Notes under the pieces: model-generated
Databases searched by the model: none
Told to the model about the DNA's origin: nothing
The model's input: the letters and a program-made list of their open reading frames with translations, nothing else
Position numbers and translations under genes: made by a program
Shown here: one piece after another, positions 43,165 through 51,763 of the stretch
Numbering within the stretch: the first letter of the stretch is position 1
Layout: every line of letters begins with the position of its first letter
Assembly (NCBI GenBank): GCA_964566055.1
Contig: CAZMHI010000011.1
Location: forward strand, 1 to 64,000
Direction of reading: 5' to 3'
DNA length: 64,000 nucleotides
Origin: TMED23 sp964566055
Lineage (GTDB): Bacteria; Pseudomonadota; Alphaproteobacteria; Rhodospirillales; UBA2165

Positions 43165-46095
43165 TTATAAGGCATTTATATATTCGATTACATCGCTGAT
43201 CGCTGTATCAAGTTTGGGTGCCTCCAGGTCAATGGCATCCCAGTCATCAGCTTTACCGGCAGTTTCGAGACTTAAGCATAAATCAGCCAGATAGTTGGCA
43301 CCAATTGCCCGTGACGACGATTTTAATTTATGCGCCGCCGCCGCGACCTGTTGGGCTGAACGCTCTTCGTAGGCAGCCTTAATTTCTTCGACATTGGAAG
43401 ATCCCGGCTCGATAAACTCGTTCAATATTTCCTTGAACGTCTCATCATCATCTCCGAAAACATCTCTGAGTGCAGCCGGATCAATGGGGCCACCATTGGT
43501 CTTGACGTCAACTTCATCCGCTACAGTCTCTGCCGCAGGTTCATCAACATCTTCAATTTCCTGGTCCTCTAATGACGGTGGTTCATATTCAATAGGCTGG
43601 GCTGTTGCCGAAACTGGCATCCATTTGCTGAGCGCCTGTTTAAGCTTCGGCATTTCCAGGGGCTTGGACAGATAGTCATCCATACCTGCTTCCAGGCATC
43701 TTTCTGCTTCACCTTGCAAGGCATTTGCGGTGATGGCGATGATGGGAAAGCGTTCATCCAAATCATCTTCCCGATTGCGGATTTCACCGGTCAATTCGTA
43801 GCCGTCCATTTCCGGCATGTGACAATCAGTTAGCAAAATTGCATAGTTCTTTTTTTGCCACGCTTCTAATGCCAGTTGGCCGTTATCATACATCTCAACT
43901 GCATAGCCGAGCATATTCAACTGCCGTTGAATAACATCCTGGTTGGTAAGATTGTCTTCGGCGACCAAAATAAGCTGGCCCATTTCTTCTGCTTGTTCCA
44001 CGGTCGGCGCCACTTTTTTTGCCGTATCGGTTTTTTCCTCTTCTTTTTTGACTTCGGGACTGGCCCGTCCCGCGGCCACTGCCACTGCCGAAATAAAAGA
44101 AGGGCGGCGAATGGGCAGGGCATCCAGGGTAACGGTACCCGGATCATCAATGCGGGCGCCACGCCGCCAATAGGGCCGCATCATGACAAATTTACTATTT
44201 GCATTAGCCTCATATTTTTCGAACATCTGTTTTATTTCAGTTTGCTCGGTTTCCTCAAAATCGATACCCAGTACAACGACGTCATAGGTTTCATTATTGA
44301 ACGTCGCTTCGGTAATCTGTGAAGAAATAGTTTCCCGTTCCTCCCAAATTTCAACATCAGCCTGCCAAAATCTTAGATAATCGGATAGAAATTCGGCATA
44401 TTCCTCAATTTCAGTAACCAACAATATGGTCAGACCATCGAGATTTTTATCTTCGCTATCGGCAGTGTCGCGGTCGCTGGGATCATGGGGAATTACGGTA
44501 TAAAATTCGGAACCTTCACCAATAGTGCTATTTACCGCCACATCGCCGCCCATCAAATTGGTCAGGCGCACACAAATGGAAAGACCTAACCCAGTACCGC
44601 CATATTTCCGCGTGGTCGAACTTTCCGCTTGGGTAAAGGCTTCGAACAGTTTTTCCTGGGCTTCCTCAGTAATACCGATACCGTTGTCACCAACCGAATA
44701 GCGAATGTAAATCTTACCGTCGTCATCATCGGCGTCATTTTCAACCCGATCCGCCCGGATAATCACTTTGCCACGCTTTTCATCCGTGCTTTCGGTAAAT
44801 TTTATTGCATTACCGGCGATGTTAAACAAAATCTGGCGCAATCTGACCTGATCAGCCATGACGAATTCCGGAATATTGGGATCTATATAGGGAATAACCA
44901 GTAAATCTTTTTTGCTGGCATTCGGCACGAGCGTATCGACAACACCTTGCATCATATCGCGGATAGAAACCGGGATTATATCCAGTTCCATTTTGCCTGC
45001 TTCAATTTTAGAGAAATCAAGAATATCGTTGATAATCTGTAGCAACGAGAAAGCTGAATCTCGGACGGTCTGCATCATTTGACTTTGATCGGTGTTGAGC
45101 TTGGTTTCGCGCAGCAGATCGATCATGCCGACAATGCCGTTCATCGGCGTCCGTATCTCGTGGCTCATGGCTGCCAGGAAGGAAGATTTGGCATTGGTGG
45201 CGGCTTCAGCTTCTTCTCTTAGTTCCTCTGCTTTCTTTCGGGAATCTTCAGCATCCGCCATCATGTTAAGAGTGGCGCGGCGGGCTTCCGCCAAATCATC
45301 TACCCGGCTGGCTAACTCGGCACTGGCGTTTTCGGCGACGTCTTTTGATTTTTCCAATTCCTGGGTGCGCTCAGCAATCGAATCTTCCAGGTGATCCTGA
45401 TGGCGTTTGAGCTCATCTTCGGCAATCGCCTGACTCATTTGCATTTCGTTATAAGCCTGAACAACTTCGCCAAGCTCGTCGGAGCTTTCCCAATTCACCT
45501 GTTCACGGATATTATCATTGCGTAGTTTTTCAATCGATTCCCGCAATCGTCCAACCGGTCGGCCAATCACTATTCGCGTGGTAAAAACTGTCACGCCAGC
45601 CAAGGTAACCGCCATGACGATTAAGATTAGAAAATCCAACAACAGCCGGTCTGCAACTTCTTCCTTAATGCGTTTGCTGTGAACCGTTAGAACCAATTTA
45701 CCGACAGCTTCGGTAACTTTGCTGGTTTTATAGACCAAGGGACGATCGACCCGGAACTCTTTGACCTCCGGCGGCGCCTTGGTATCACCAACGCTGCCAA
45801 GCTTTTCTCCAGAAGTATCAAACACCTCGGCACTTTGAATATTAGGCAGACGGCCAATCTCAGCCAACAAGGCATTAATTTGATCGGTGTCGATTTCCCA
45901 AACGGCCGAAGCAAAGGCAGAGTCCTGGACCGATACCAGCTGCTTTAATTCATCAATAAGTTCGGACCGGCTGGACAGATAAAAACGCGCCTCAAGCACA
46001 CCAAAGAGAATGACCACGCTCAAGCTGACCAACGGCAAATAAATCGCCAGCAACTTAGCAATTAGTGAATTTGGCTTGAAAAATAATGTTTTCAA
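43165..46095 (-). CDS. hybrid sensor histidine kinase with receiver and Hpt domains
   Basis: This membrane sensor has TM1 (about 12-33), a roughly 115-residue periplasmic domain and TM2 (about 151-177). HAMP, a long coiled coil and a HisKA domain with His312 (SHEIRTPMNG) follow, then HATPase (DNGIGI and GTGLGLSICVRL boxes). A degenerate receiver (about 560-680) has Gly where the Asp should be (VVVLGIDF). The functional receiver is EDNLTNQD through TDCHMPEMDG, and a C-terminal Hpt domain has His in AAHKLKSSSRAIGA. The complete phosphorelay suits transfer to the two response regulators downstream. The signal is unknown. Confidence 0.88.
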   Translation of the reverse strand: MKTLFFKPNSLIAKLLAIYLPLVSLSVVILFGVLEARFYLSSRSELIDELKQLVSVQDSAFASAVWEIDTDQINALLAEIGRLPNIQSAEVFDTSGEKLGSVGDTKAPPEVKEFRVDRPLVYKTSKVTEAVGKLVLTVHSKRIKEEVADRLLLDFLILIVMAVTLAGVTVFTTRIVIGRPVGRLRESIEKLRNDNIREQVNWESSDELGEVVQAYNEMQMSQAIAEDELKRHQDHLEDSIAERTQELEKSKDVAENASAELASRVDDLAEARRATLNMMADAEDSRKKAEELREEAEAATNAKSSFLAAMSHEIRTPMNGIVGMIDLLRETKLNTDQSQMMQTVRDSAFSLLQIINDILDFSKIEAGKMELDIIPVSIRDMMQGVVDTLVPNASKKDLLVIPYIDPNIPEFVMADQVRLRQILFNIAGNAIKFTESTDEKRGKVIIRADRVENDADDDDGKIYIRYSVGDNGIGITEEAQEKLFEAFTQAESSTTRKYGGTGLGLSICVRLTNLMGGDVAVNSTIGEGSEFYTVIPHDPSDRDTADSEDKNLDGLTILLVTEIEEYAEFLSDYLRFWQADVEIWEERETISSQITEATFNNETYDVVVLGIDFEETEQTEIKQMFEKYEANANSKFVMMRPYWRRGARIDDPGTVTLDALPIRRPSFISAVAVAAGRASPEVKKEEEKTDTAKKVAPTVEQAEEMGQLILVAEDNLTNQDVIQRQLNMLGYAVEMYDNGQLALEAWQKKNYAILLTDCHMPEMDGYELTGEIRNREDDLDERFPIIAITANALQGEAERCLEAGMDDYLSKPLEMPKLKQALSKWMPVSATAQPIEYEPPSLEDQEIEDVDEPAAETVADEVDVKTNGGPIDPAALRDVFGDDDETFKEILNEFIEPGSSNVEEIKAAYEERSAQQVAAAAHKLKSSSRAIGANYLADLCLSLETAGKADDWDAIDLEAPKLDTAISDVIEYINAL

Positions 46096-46207
46096 ATTCT
46101 TACCCGAATCTACTTATCGACCGACGTGTTAATTTTACCCGTAATCCCTATTTTATAGATTGGTATTATTTCCGTTTAACAAAGAAATTACCATTATTTT
46201 TGATAGG

Positions 46208-46225
46208 TTAGCCCGAATCGGCTAA
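46208..46225 (-). terminator. possible terminator stem after phoB
   Basis: TTAGCC-GATTCG-GGCTAA on the minus strand forms a 6-bp stem, 15 bases past the phoB stop. There is no clear T run, so it could equally be an operator in the leader of the hybrid kinase gene. Confidence 0.3.
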
Positions 46226-46239
46226 TAATTCAAAGCAGC

Positions 46240-46932
46240 TTAATCTTTGCCGATATCAATAGCATAGCCACCCCGGCGCACGGTTCTAATTAAATCAGCC
46301 TCGCCATCCGCATTGAGTGTCTTACGCAAACGGCGGATATGCACATCGACTGTTCGTTCTTCAACATATATTTCGCGCCCCCAAACCAGATCCAATAACT
46401 GTTCGCGGGAAAAAACGCGGGTCGGCCGCTCCATTAAAACCTGTAACAGGCGATACTCGGTTGGGCCGAGATGAACAGCGCGGCCATTTCTTGAAGCTTT
46501 ATGGGCAACCAAATCCAGAGAGATATCTGCATATTCGATTTTTTCTTCACCAAACTCAGGATCGGCCCGGCGCAGCACTGCACGCACCCGGGCAATTAAC
46601 TCCGAAGGTGAAAATGGCTTAACAACGTAATCATCAGCGCCGGCATCAAGACCAGAAATTTTGTCGCTCTCTTCACCACGAGCGGTCAGCATGATAATCG
46701 GAATTGTTTTAAATTTCTTGGTTTCTCGCAAACGCCGGCAGACGTCGATGCCGGATAGTTCAGGCAGCATCCAATCAAGTATAATCAAGTCCGGGTCCTC
46801 TTCTTCGACCAGCAGAAGGGCTTCCTCACCATCGGTCGCCACCAAGGTCAAAAATCCTTCGCTTTCCAGATTATAGCGCAGCACTTCAATCAGAGGCGGT
46901 TCATCTTCAACAATGAGAATTCGTGTGCTCAA
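46240..46932 (-). CDS. phoB: phosphate regulon response regulator PhoB
   Basis: This OmpR-family regulator has a receiver with Asp53 (LIILDWMLPELSG) and Lys in VKPFSPSELIARV. It ends in a winged-helix DNA-binding domain (VHLGPTEYRLLQVLMERPTRVFSREQLLDLVWG, then YVEERTVDVHIRRLRKTL). The EERTVDVHIRRLR helix is typical of PhoB. Length 230 is standard. It follows phoR by 50 bases. No pst genes or phoU lie next to it. Confidence 0.88.
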   Translation of the reverse strand: MSTRILIVEDEPPLIEVLRYNLESEGFLTLVATDGEEALLLVEEEDPDLIILDWMLPELSGIDVCRRLRETKKFKTIPIIMLTARGEESDKISGLDAGADDYVVKPFSPSELIARVRAVLRRADPEFGEEKIEYADISLDLVAHKASRNGRAVHLGPTEYRLLQVLMERPTRVFSREQLLDLVWGREIYVEERTVDVHIRRLRKTLNADGEADLIRTVRRGGYAIDIGKD

Positions 46933-46982
46933 TAGCTTTAACTTTCTTTTTCATCAACGCCAATTAATTTAGGTTACTACTT

Positions 46983-48038
46983 TCAAAGCGGTAAATAGAC
47001 CGTGAAAGTGGCGCCCTCGCCGACCGTACTATCAATACTTAGATGACCACGATGGTGGCTGACAATGTGCTTTACAATCGCCAGACCGAGACCGGTACCA
47101 CCAAGTTTACGCGAGCGGCCTTTATCAACCCGGTAAAAACGCTCGGTCAGCCGGGGCAATTGGTCAGGTGCAATCCCATCGCCTCTATTCTCGATCGCCA
47201 CAGCGATACCGGCACCACCGATTTCCGGGATGCGCTCAACCGTTCCGGTGGTAATACGAACGGCTGAGGCTTCACGGCCATATTTAATAGCGTTGTCGAT
47301 AAGATTCTGGAAAACCTCCATTAACTCGTCACGATCACCGGCCAAAATCGGAATGGTGGCAGCAAAATCAAACACCAGTTCCATTTTTCGTTCTTCCGCC
47401 CGGCCAATTAAAAGTTCCCTGGTCATTTCAAGCAAATCGATAACATTGACCTGTTCTTGAGGACGCAATCTTTCACTGGACTCGACGCGGGAAAGTGACA
47501 ATAGATCATCAATCATCCGCGCCATCCGCTGGGATTCATCTCCCATGATTGATAGAAATCTCTCGCGCCCTTCCGGATCATCTTTGGCTGGACCCTGCAA
47601 GGTTTCGATTATGCCAATGAGCGAGGCTATGGGCGAGCGCAGTTCATGGCTGACATTGGCAACAAAATCCTGGCGCATTTGTTCGGCCAAGGTCTCAGAG
47701 CTGACATCTTGAAAAACCATCAGAGCAACAGTTCCTTCTGCCGTAGCGGCGGCATCCGCAATACGAACAATGCGAATTTTTAAATTGCGCGGTACCGGAA
47801 CAGAAAGGGAAATATCGACTTCCCGCATAGCTTCACCGTCCACCACTGCTTTGGCAGCCGCCAGCACATCAGGCACTTGAAAAGACAGCGCCAAATCTCG
47901 GCCATCATAATTTGCCTCGAGAACTTCTAGTGCGGCCTGATTGGCAAACACCACTTCCCGTGCCCGGTTCAATAAAATGACCGGGTCGGGAAAAGCTTCA
48001 AGCAGATGGGCATTTAAATTGTCAATTGCTGTTGCCAA
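46983..48038 (-). CDS. phoR: phosphate regulon sensor kinase PhoR (soluble form)
   Basis: A PAS domain (about residues 8-110; AFPDPVILLNRAREVVFANQAA) leads to HisKA with His131 (VANVSHELRSPIASLIGII). HATPase boxes follow: NLIDNAIKYG, NRGDGIAPDQLPRLTERFYRVDKGRSRKLGGTGLGLAIVKHI. It acts on PhoB, encoded next. Unlike most PhoR proteins it has no N-terminal membrane helices. The start is TTG, and in-frame sequence continues upstream only ten codons (TLIGSWPKL) before a stop. So it is either a cytosolic variant or a truncated one. Length 351. Confidence 0.85.
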   Translation of the reverse strand: MATAIDNLNAHLLEAFPDPVILLNRAREVVFANQAALEVLEANYDGRDLALSFQVPDVLAAAKAVVDGEAMREVDISLSVPVPRNLKIRIVRIADAAATAEGTVALMVFQDVSSETLAEQMRQDFVANVSHELRSPIASLIGIIETLQGPAKDDPEGRERFLSIMGDESQRMARMIDDLLSLSRVESSERLRPQEQVNVIDLLEMTRELLIGRAEERKMELVFDFAATIPILAGDRDELMEVFQNLIDNAIKYGREASAVRITTGTVERIPEIGGAGIAVAIENRGDGIAPDQLPRLTERFYRVDKGRSRKLGGTGLGLAIVKHIVSHHRGHLSIDSTVGEGATFTVYLPL

Positions 48039-48131
48039 TTTCGGCCAACTCCCGATTAGTGTTCTATATCAATCCTCTACGGACTGTCCTACTCTGCCGA
48101 CGGGGTGTCTGTCAAAACCTACCAGCACATG

Positions 48132-48161
48132 AAAAAACCCCCGGATCGAAAGATCCAGGGG
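48132..48161 (-). terminator. intrinsic terminator of the DUF1127 gene
   Basis: On the minus strand CCCC-T-GGATC, loop TTTC, GATCC-G-GGGG forms a 9-bp GC-rich stem with one mismatch, followed directly by TTTTTT. It lies about 70 bases after the DUF1127 stop and before phoR. Confidence 0.85.
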
Positions 48162-48175
48162 TGTGAAAATTAATT

Positions 48176-48224
48176 GGTTATTTAAATGGGTATTTAACAG
48201 GGTATTTAGGGAGGTATTCTAAGG
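48176..48224. repeat. four imperfect 12-nt tandem repeats
   Basis: Units near GGTATTTAACAG start at 48176, 48189, 48201 and 48213 (GGTTATTTAAATG, GGTATTTAACAG, GGTATTTAGGGA, GGTATTCTAAGG). They fill the 3' untranslated part of the DUF1127 transcript between stop codon and terminator. Confidence 0.6.
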
Positions 48225-48228
48225 CAGA

Positions 48229-48651
48229 TTAGGCTGCGATGTGATCAACCCAATCATTAGTTGGCCGGGCGACTTTCATGCCACCGCGATAAACCGGAAA
48301 GGTTGTTTCAGTGGAACGCACTGCCATATCGTCAAAGGCGACGCGGGCAATTTGATCACGATTGATACCGATATCGGCAAGTTCACGGTCAGACAAACGG
48401 GCGAGTTCATCATAAGTCGTAGCGGCACTCATGCCTTGGCTGATACTGGAAAAAATTTTTCCAACAAATTTGCCAATAAAATTAAATGCGGCTTTAAACA
48501 TTTGACCAAATACTTGAGCCTGAGCGAGCCGTGCATTTCGCACCAGCTGATCAATTTCTTCCATGGTCAAACGTTCGGCTTCGTCAAAATTGACAAGCGA
48601 AACATATTCTTGAGTAGCCAGTTCAATTTGTTCTTTAGAAAGCTTATTCAT
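48229..48651 (-). CDS. DUF1127 domain protein
   Basis: The C-terminal third carries the short DUF1127 motif YDELARLSDRELADIGINRDQI, found in small alphaproteobacterial proteins linked to RNA turnover and to phosphate/carbon control. The N-terminal 80 residues (NFDEAERLTMEEIDQLVRNARLAQAQVFG) are helical and charged, and a hydrophobic GKFVGKIFSSISQGM stretch follows. At 140 residues it is longer than the ~50-residue minimal members. It has its own strong terminator. AGGAG precedes the ATG. Confidence 0.75.
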   Translation of the reverse strand: MNKLSKEQIELATQEYVSLVNFDEAERLTMEEIDQLVRNARLAQAQVFGQMFKAAFNFIGKFVGKIFSSISQGMSAATTYDELARLSDRELADIGINRDQIARVAFDDMAVRSTETTFPVYRGGMKVARPTNDWVDHIAA

Positions 48652-48866
48652 ATTATTCTCCTACTTTCTTGTACCCGGCTCTGATGGCCGGATCGTTGTT
48701 GCTTAGATGAGGAGTATATAGGCCTTTTAATCAGGCTCAGTTAGGGGGTATACCGCAAAACAGCCATGCGTTAATTGCATAAGTTTAATTTTAATGTAGC
48801 AAAATCAATATGTTACAAATTTTTATAGAGCTATAATAAAATTAATAATTTTAGATTTGTATCCAA

Positions 48867-51125
48867 TTAAACCCAACGCGGCGTGTAGTCTTCAACCGCT
48901 TTATATTGCACGGGCATGGCTAAATCGTAGTCCAGTTCCTTGGCAGCATGGCGTGTCCAATAGGGGTCAAACAGATGCATACGCGCGATCACGCAGATAT
49001 CGCCTCGACCGCTGGCGATAATCGAATTTGCATCGGCATAGGATTGAATATTTCCGACAGTCATGGTCGGCATATCGGCTTCCAGTCTGATCCGATCAGA
49101 GAAAGGCAGCTGGAATAAACGGCCATATTCCGGCTCTTCCTCAGATACTACCTGCCCCGAAGACACATCCAGAATGTCGCAGCCCGCCTTTTTGAATGCT
49201 TTAGCGATTTCAACGGCATCTTCCGCCGTAATACCGTTTTCGATCCAATCAGTCGCGGAAATACGAACCGAGATCGGTTTTTCATCCGGCCAGATAGCAC
49301 GAATGGCGGCAAACACTTCCAGCGGATAGCGCAAGCGGTTTTCCACTGAGCCGCCATACTCATCTTCCCGGATATTGGTTTTAGGGGAAATAAAGGTGTT
49401 CAGCAGATAGCCATGCGCACAATGCAACTCAAGCATATCAAAACCGGCTTCCTGAGCGCGCCCGGCGGCAGTGACAAAATCATCCCGCACCTGATCCATA
49501 TCATCTCGCGTCATTTCCCTGGGTGTCGGATTGTCGGCCGAGTAAGCAATCGGTGAGGCTGCCATAATGGGCCAATCCCCCTTGGTTAAAGGCGCCATAT
49601 CGCCACCTTCCCATTGCACATGGGTCGAAGCCTTGCGGCCGGCATGGCTGAGTTGCATGCCAATTTTGGTGTAAGAGTTCTGATGGATGTAATCAACAAC
49701 GCGCTTCCAGGCCGCGACATGCTCATCCTTATAAATACCGGCACAACCGGGCGAAATCCGGCCTTCGGCACTGATCGCCGTACTCTCGGACATAATTAAT
49801 CCGGCGCCACCCATGGCCCGGCTGCCGAGATGAACGAGATGAAAATCACCGATTAAGCCGTCTTCGGCTGAATACATGCACATCGGCGAGACCGCGATGC
49901 GGTTCTGCAACACCATTTCACGCAGTTTATAAGGTGTGAACATTGGTGGCGGCGCCTCTTTTTCACGCGCTACACCTGACTGTTCAGCCGCTTTATCAGC
50001 TACCCAGTTGTCAACTTGATCGACCAGCCCCTGATCCCGCAGACGGAGGTTCTCATGATTGATACGCAAGCTGCGGGTCAGCAATGAATAAGAAAACTGC
50101 AGCGGCTCCATATCATCGTGATAACGCTCAACGTTTTCAAACCACTCCATACTCACCTGGGCGGCACGTTGCAGCGAATCCACATCGGGCTCACGTTTTT
50201 CCTGAAAGGCCGGCAATGCCTTCGCAAAATCACCCGGATTTTCCTGGATGCTTTCATGCAGCGCCACAGCGTCTTCCATTGCCAGTTTGGTACCGGAGCC
50301 AATGGAGAAATGCGCGGTATGGAGCGCATCACCGAGCAGCACAATATTATTATGATAATATTTGCCGTTTTTAACCCGGGGAAATGTGCGCCACACTGAG
50401 TTATTGGTGATCAGCTGGTCATCGCCCAATTCTTTTTCAAAAACCTTGGAGCAGTATGCAACGGTTTCCGGCTCAGTGGCATTTTCAAGACCGGCACGGC
50501 GCCAGGTATCTTCGGTCGTTTCAATAATAAAAGTCGAATTGCCGGGCATATATTGATAGCAATGCGCCCGCCACAAACCATGCTCATTTTGATTAAAATA
50601 GAATGTGAACGTATCAAATGCCTTGGTTGAGCCGAGCCAGGTAAATTTATTTGGCCGCATGACAACGTCAGCGGCAAATTCATCTACATGCTGGTCGCGA
50701 ATAAACGAGGCGATGCCATCACCGGCGACAATTAAATCAGCATCCTGGTGGTCCTCAAGACTATCAACAATCACATCATGGATCATGGTGACGCCAAGCT
50801 CTTTCGCGCGCGCCTCTAAAATCTGCAGCAGCTTGAGGCGTTGCATACCCGCAAAGCCATGGCCGCCGGAAACTATTTTGTGGCCTTTGTGAAAAATATC
50901 GATTTCATCCCAATGGACAAAACTGTCGGTAATGGCTTTATAGGTCTCGAAATCGGCATCTTTAAAATTGTCCATCGTTTCATCTGAAAAGACGACGCCA
51001 AAACCCCAGGTGACATTATCCGGGTTCTGTTCGTAAACCGTAATATCCCAATCCGGATTGGTCTTTTTAGCCAACAACGAAAAATAAAGCGACGCTGGAC
51101 CGCCGCCAATACACGCGATTTTCAT
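48867..51125 (-). CDS. fused FAD mono-oxygenase/Old Yellow Enzyme (salicylyl-CoA 5-hydroxylase or 2-aminobenzoyl-CoA monooxygenase/reductase type)
   Basis: Residues 1-380 are a flavin hydroxylase: FAD motif ACIGGGPASLYFSLLAK and the second FAD motif VLLGDALHTAHFSIGSGTKLAMEDAVALHES. Residues 395-752 are an Old Yellow Enzyme-type FMN reductase (NRIAVSPMCMYSAEDG, QLSHAGRKAST, DFVTAAGRAQEAGFDMLELHCAHGYLLNTFISP). This fusion is the layout of 2-aminobenzoyl-CoA monooxygenase/reductase and of proteins annotated as salicylyl-CoA 5-hydroxylase/oxidoreductase. It would hydroxylate, and perhaps dearomatise, an aryl-CoA thioester. A RidA gene lies divergently upstream, as in anthranilate clusters. Which CoA ester is used cannot be told. 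Confidence 0.85.
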   Translation of the reverse strand: MKIACIGGGPASLYFSLLAKKTNPDWDITVYEQNPDNVTWGFGVVFSDETMDNFKDADFETYKAITDSFVHWDEIDIFHKGHKIVSGGHGFAGMQRLKLLQILEARAKELGVTMIHDVIVDSLEDHQDADLIVAGDGIASFIRDQHVDEFAADVVMRPNKFTWLGSTKAFDTFTFYFNQNEHGLWRAHCYQYMPGNSTFIIETTEDTWRRAGLENATEPETVAYCSKVFEKELGDDQLITNNSVWRTFPRVKNGKYYHNNIVLLGDALHTAHFSIGSGTKLAMEDAVALHESIQENPGDFAKALPAFQEKREPDVDSLQRAAQVSMEWFENVERYHDDMEPLQFSYSLLTRSLRINHENLRLRDQGLVDQVDNWVADKAAEQSGVAREKEAPPPMFTPYKLREMVLQNRIAVSPMCMYSAEDGLIGDFHLVHLGSRAMGGAGLIMSESTAISAEGRISPGCAGIYKDEHVAAWKRVVDYIHQNSYTKIGMQLSHAGRKASTHVQWEGGDMAPLTKGDWPIMAASPIAYSADNPTPREMTRDDMDQVRDDFVTAAGRAQEAGFDMLELHCAHGYLLNTFISPKTNIREDEYGGSVENRLRYPLEVFAAIRAIWPDEKPISVRISATDWIENGITAEDAVEIAKAFKKAGCDILDVSSGQVVSEEEPEYGRLFQLPFSDRIRLEADMPTMTVGNIQSYADANSIIASGRGDICVIARMHLFDPYWTRHAAKELDYDLAMPVQYKAVEDYTPRWV

Positions 51126-51197
51126 CTACCGATTCCTATCTAAAACCACTGGCAAAAGCTTGCCAGAACAGTTCCCTTAGTTTAATAATTTTAATTA

Positions 51198-51226
51198 GTT
51201 TATCCTTAAACAGTTTAAGTCTAAAC
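51198..51226. promoter_or_regulatory. tandem GTTTA-N4-TAAAC operator-like sites
   Basis: Two palindromes, GTTTA-TCCT-TAAAC (51198-51211) and GTTTA-AGTC-TAAAC (51213-51226), lie 15 bases apart. The whole block is itself symmetric around CTTAAAC-A-GTTTAAG. It sits midway between the divergently read aryl-CoA hydroxylase (start 51125) and RidA gene (start 51282). A TetR- or MarR-type regulator dimer pair is a reasonable guess; no such gene is in the window. Confidence 0.55.
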
Positions 51227-51281
51227 TAATTTTTAAAATCATTCAAGAGCGCAGTTTTTAAACACAGAGGAAGTCACGATC

Positions 51282-51674
51282 ATGGAAATTTTACAACCAC
51301 CAGGCTGGCCCCGCCCCAAGGGATATAGCAACGGCATCAAAGTCACAGGCACGATGGTTTTCATCGCCGGTCAAGTTGGCTGGAACGAGCAGGAAGAGTT
51401 TGAAACCGACAGTCTACCCGGCCAAGCGCGCCAAGCCTTGCAGAATATCCTGGCGATTATGACCGAAGGCGGCGCCAAGCCAGAACACATGACACGTATG
51501 ACTTGGTATCTCGGTGACAAGGATGAATACAACGCCTCGCTCGGAGAATTGGGCAAAGTCTATCAGGAAGTCATGGGTAAAGTATTCCCTGTCATGACCG
51601 GCATTCAGGTCGCTGGATTTGTCGAAGAAGGCGCCAAGCTTGAGATTGAAGTAACCTGCGTTATTCCTGATTAA
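51282..51674 (+). CDS. RidA-family enamine/imine deaminase-like protein
   Basis: The 130-residue trimeric RidA/YjgF-fold protein has PPGWPRPKGYSNGIKVTGTMVFIAGQVGWNEQ at the N-terminus and GFVEEGAKLEIEVTCVIPD at the C-terminus. The usual RidA Arg that binds the substrate carboxylate (normally xVAR) is not obvious: the position reads FVEEGAKLEIEV. In anthranilate-type clusters this subfamily accompanies the CoA mono-oxygenase/reductase, as here divergently. It may handle a reactive enamine or enoyl product. It starts with AGGAAG-type spacing before the ATG. Confidence 0.83.
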   Translation: MEILQPPGWPRPKGYSNGIKVTGTMVFIAGQVGWNEQEEFETDSLPGQARQALQNILAIMTEGGAKPEHMTRMTWYLGDKDEYNASLGELGKVYQEVMGKVFPVMTGIQVAGFVEEGAKLEIEVTCVIPD

Positions 51675-51763
51675 GCAGTGTAACTAAACTTTTATCGTTC
51701 ATTTACGCTGCCAAATTTGCAACACTGACTCCCAAATCATAAATCTTTCAGGGAGTATCGATC

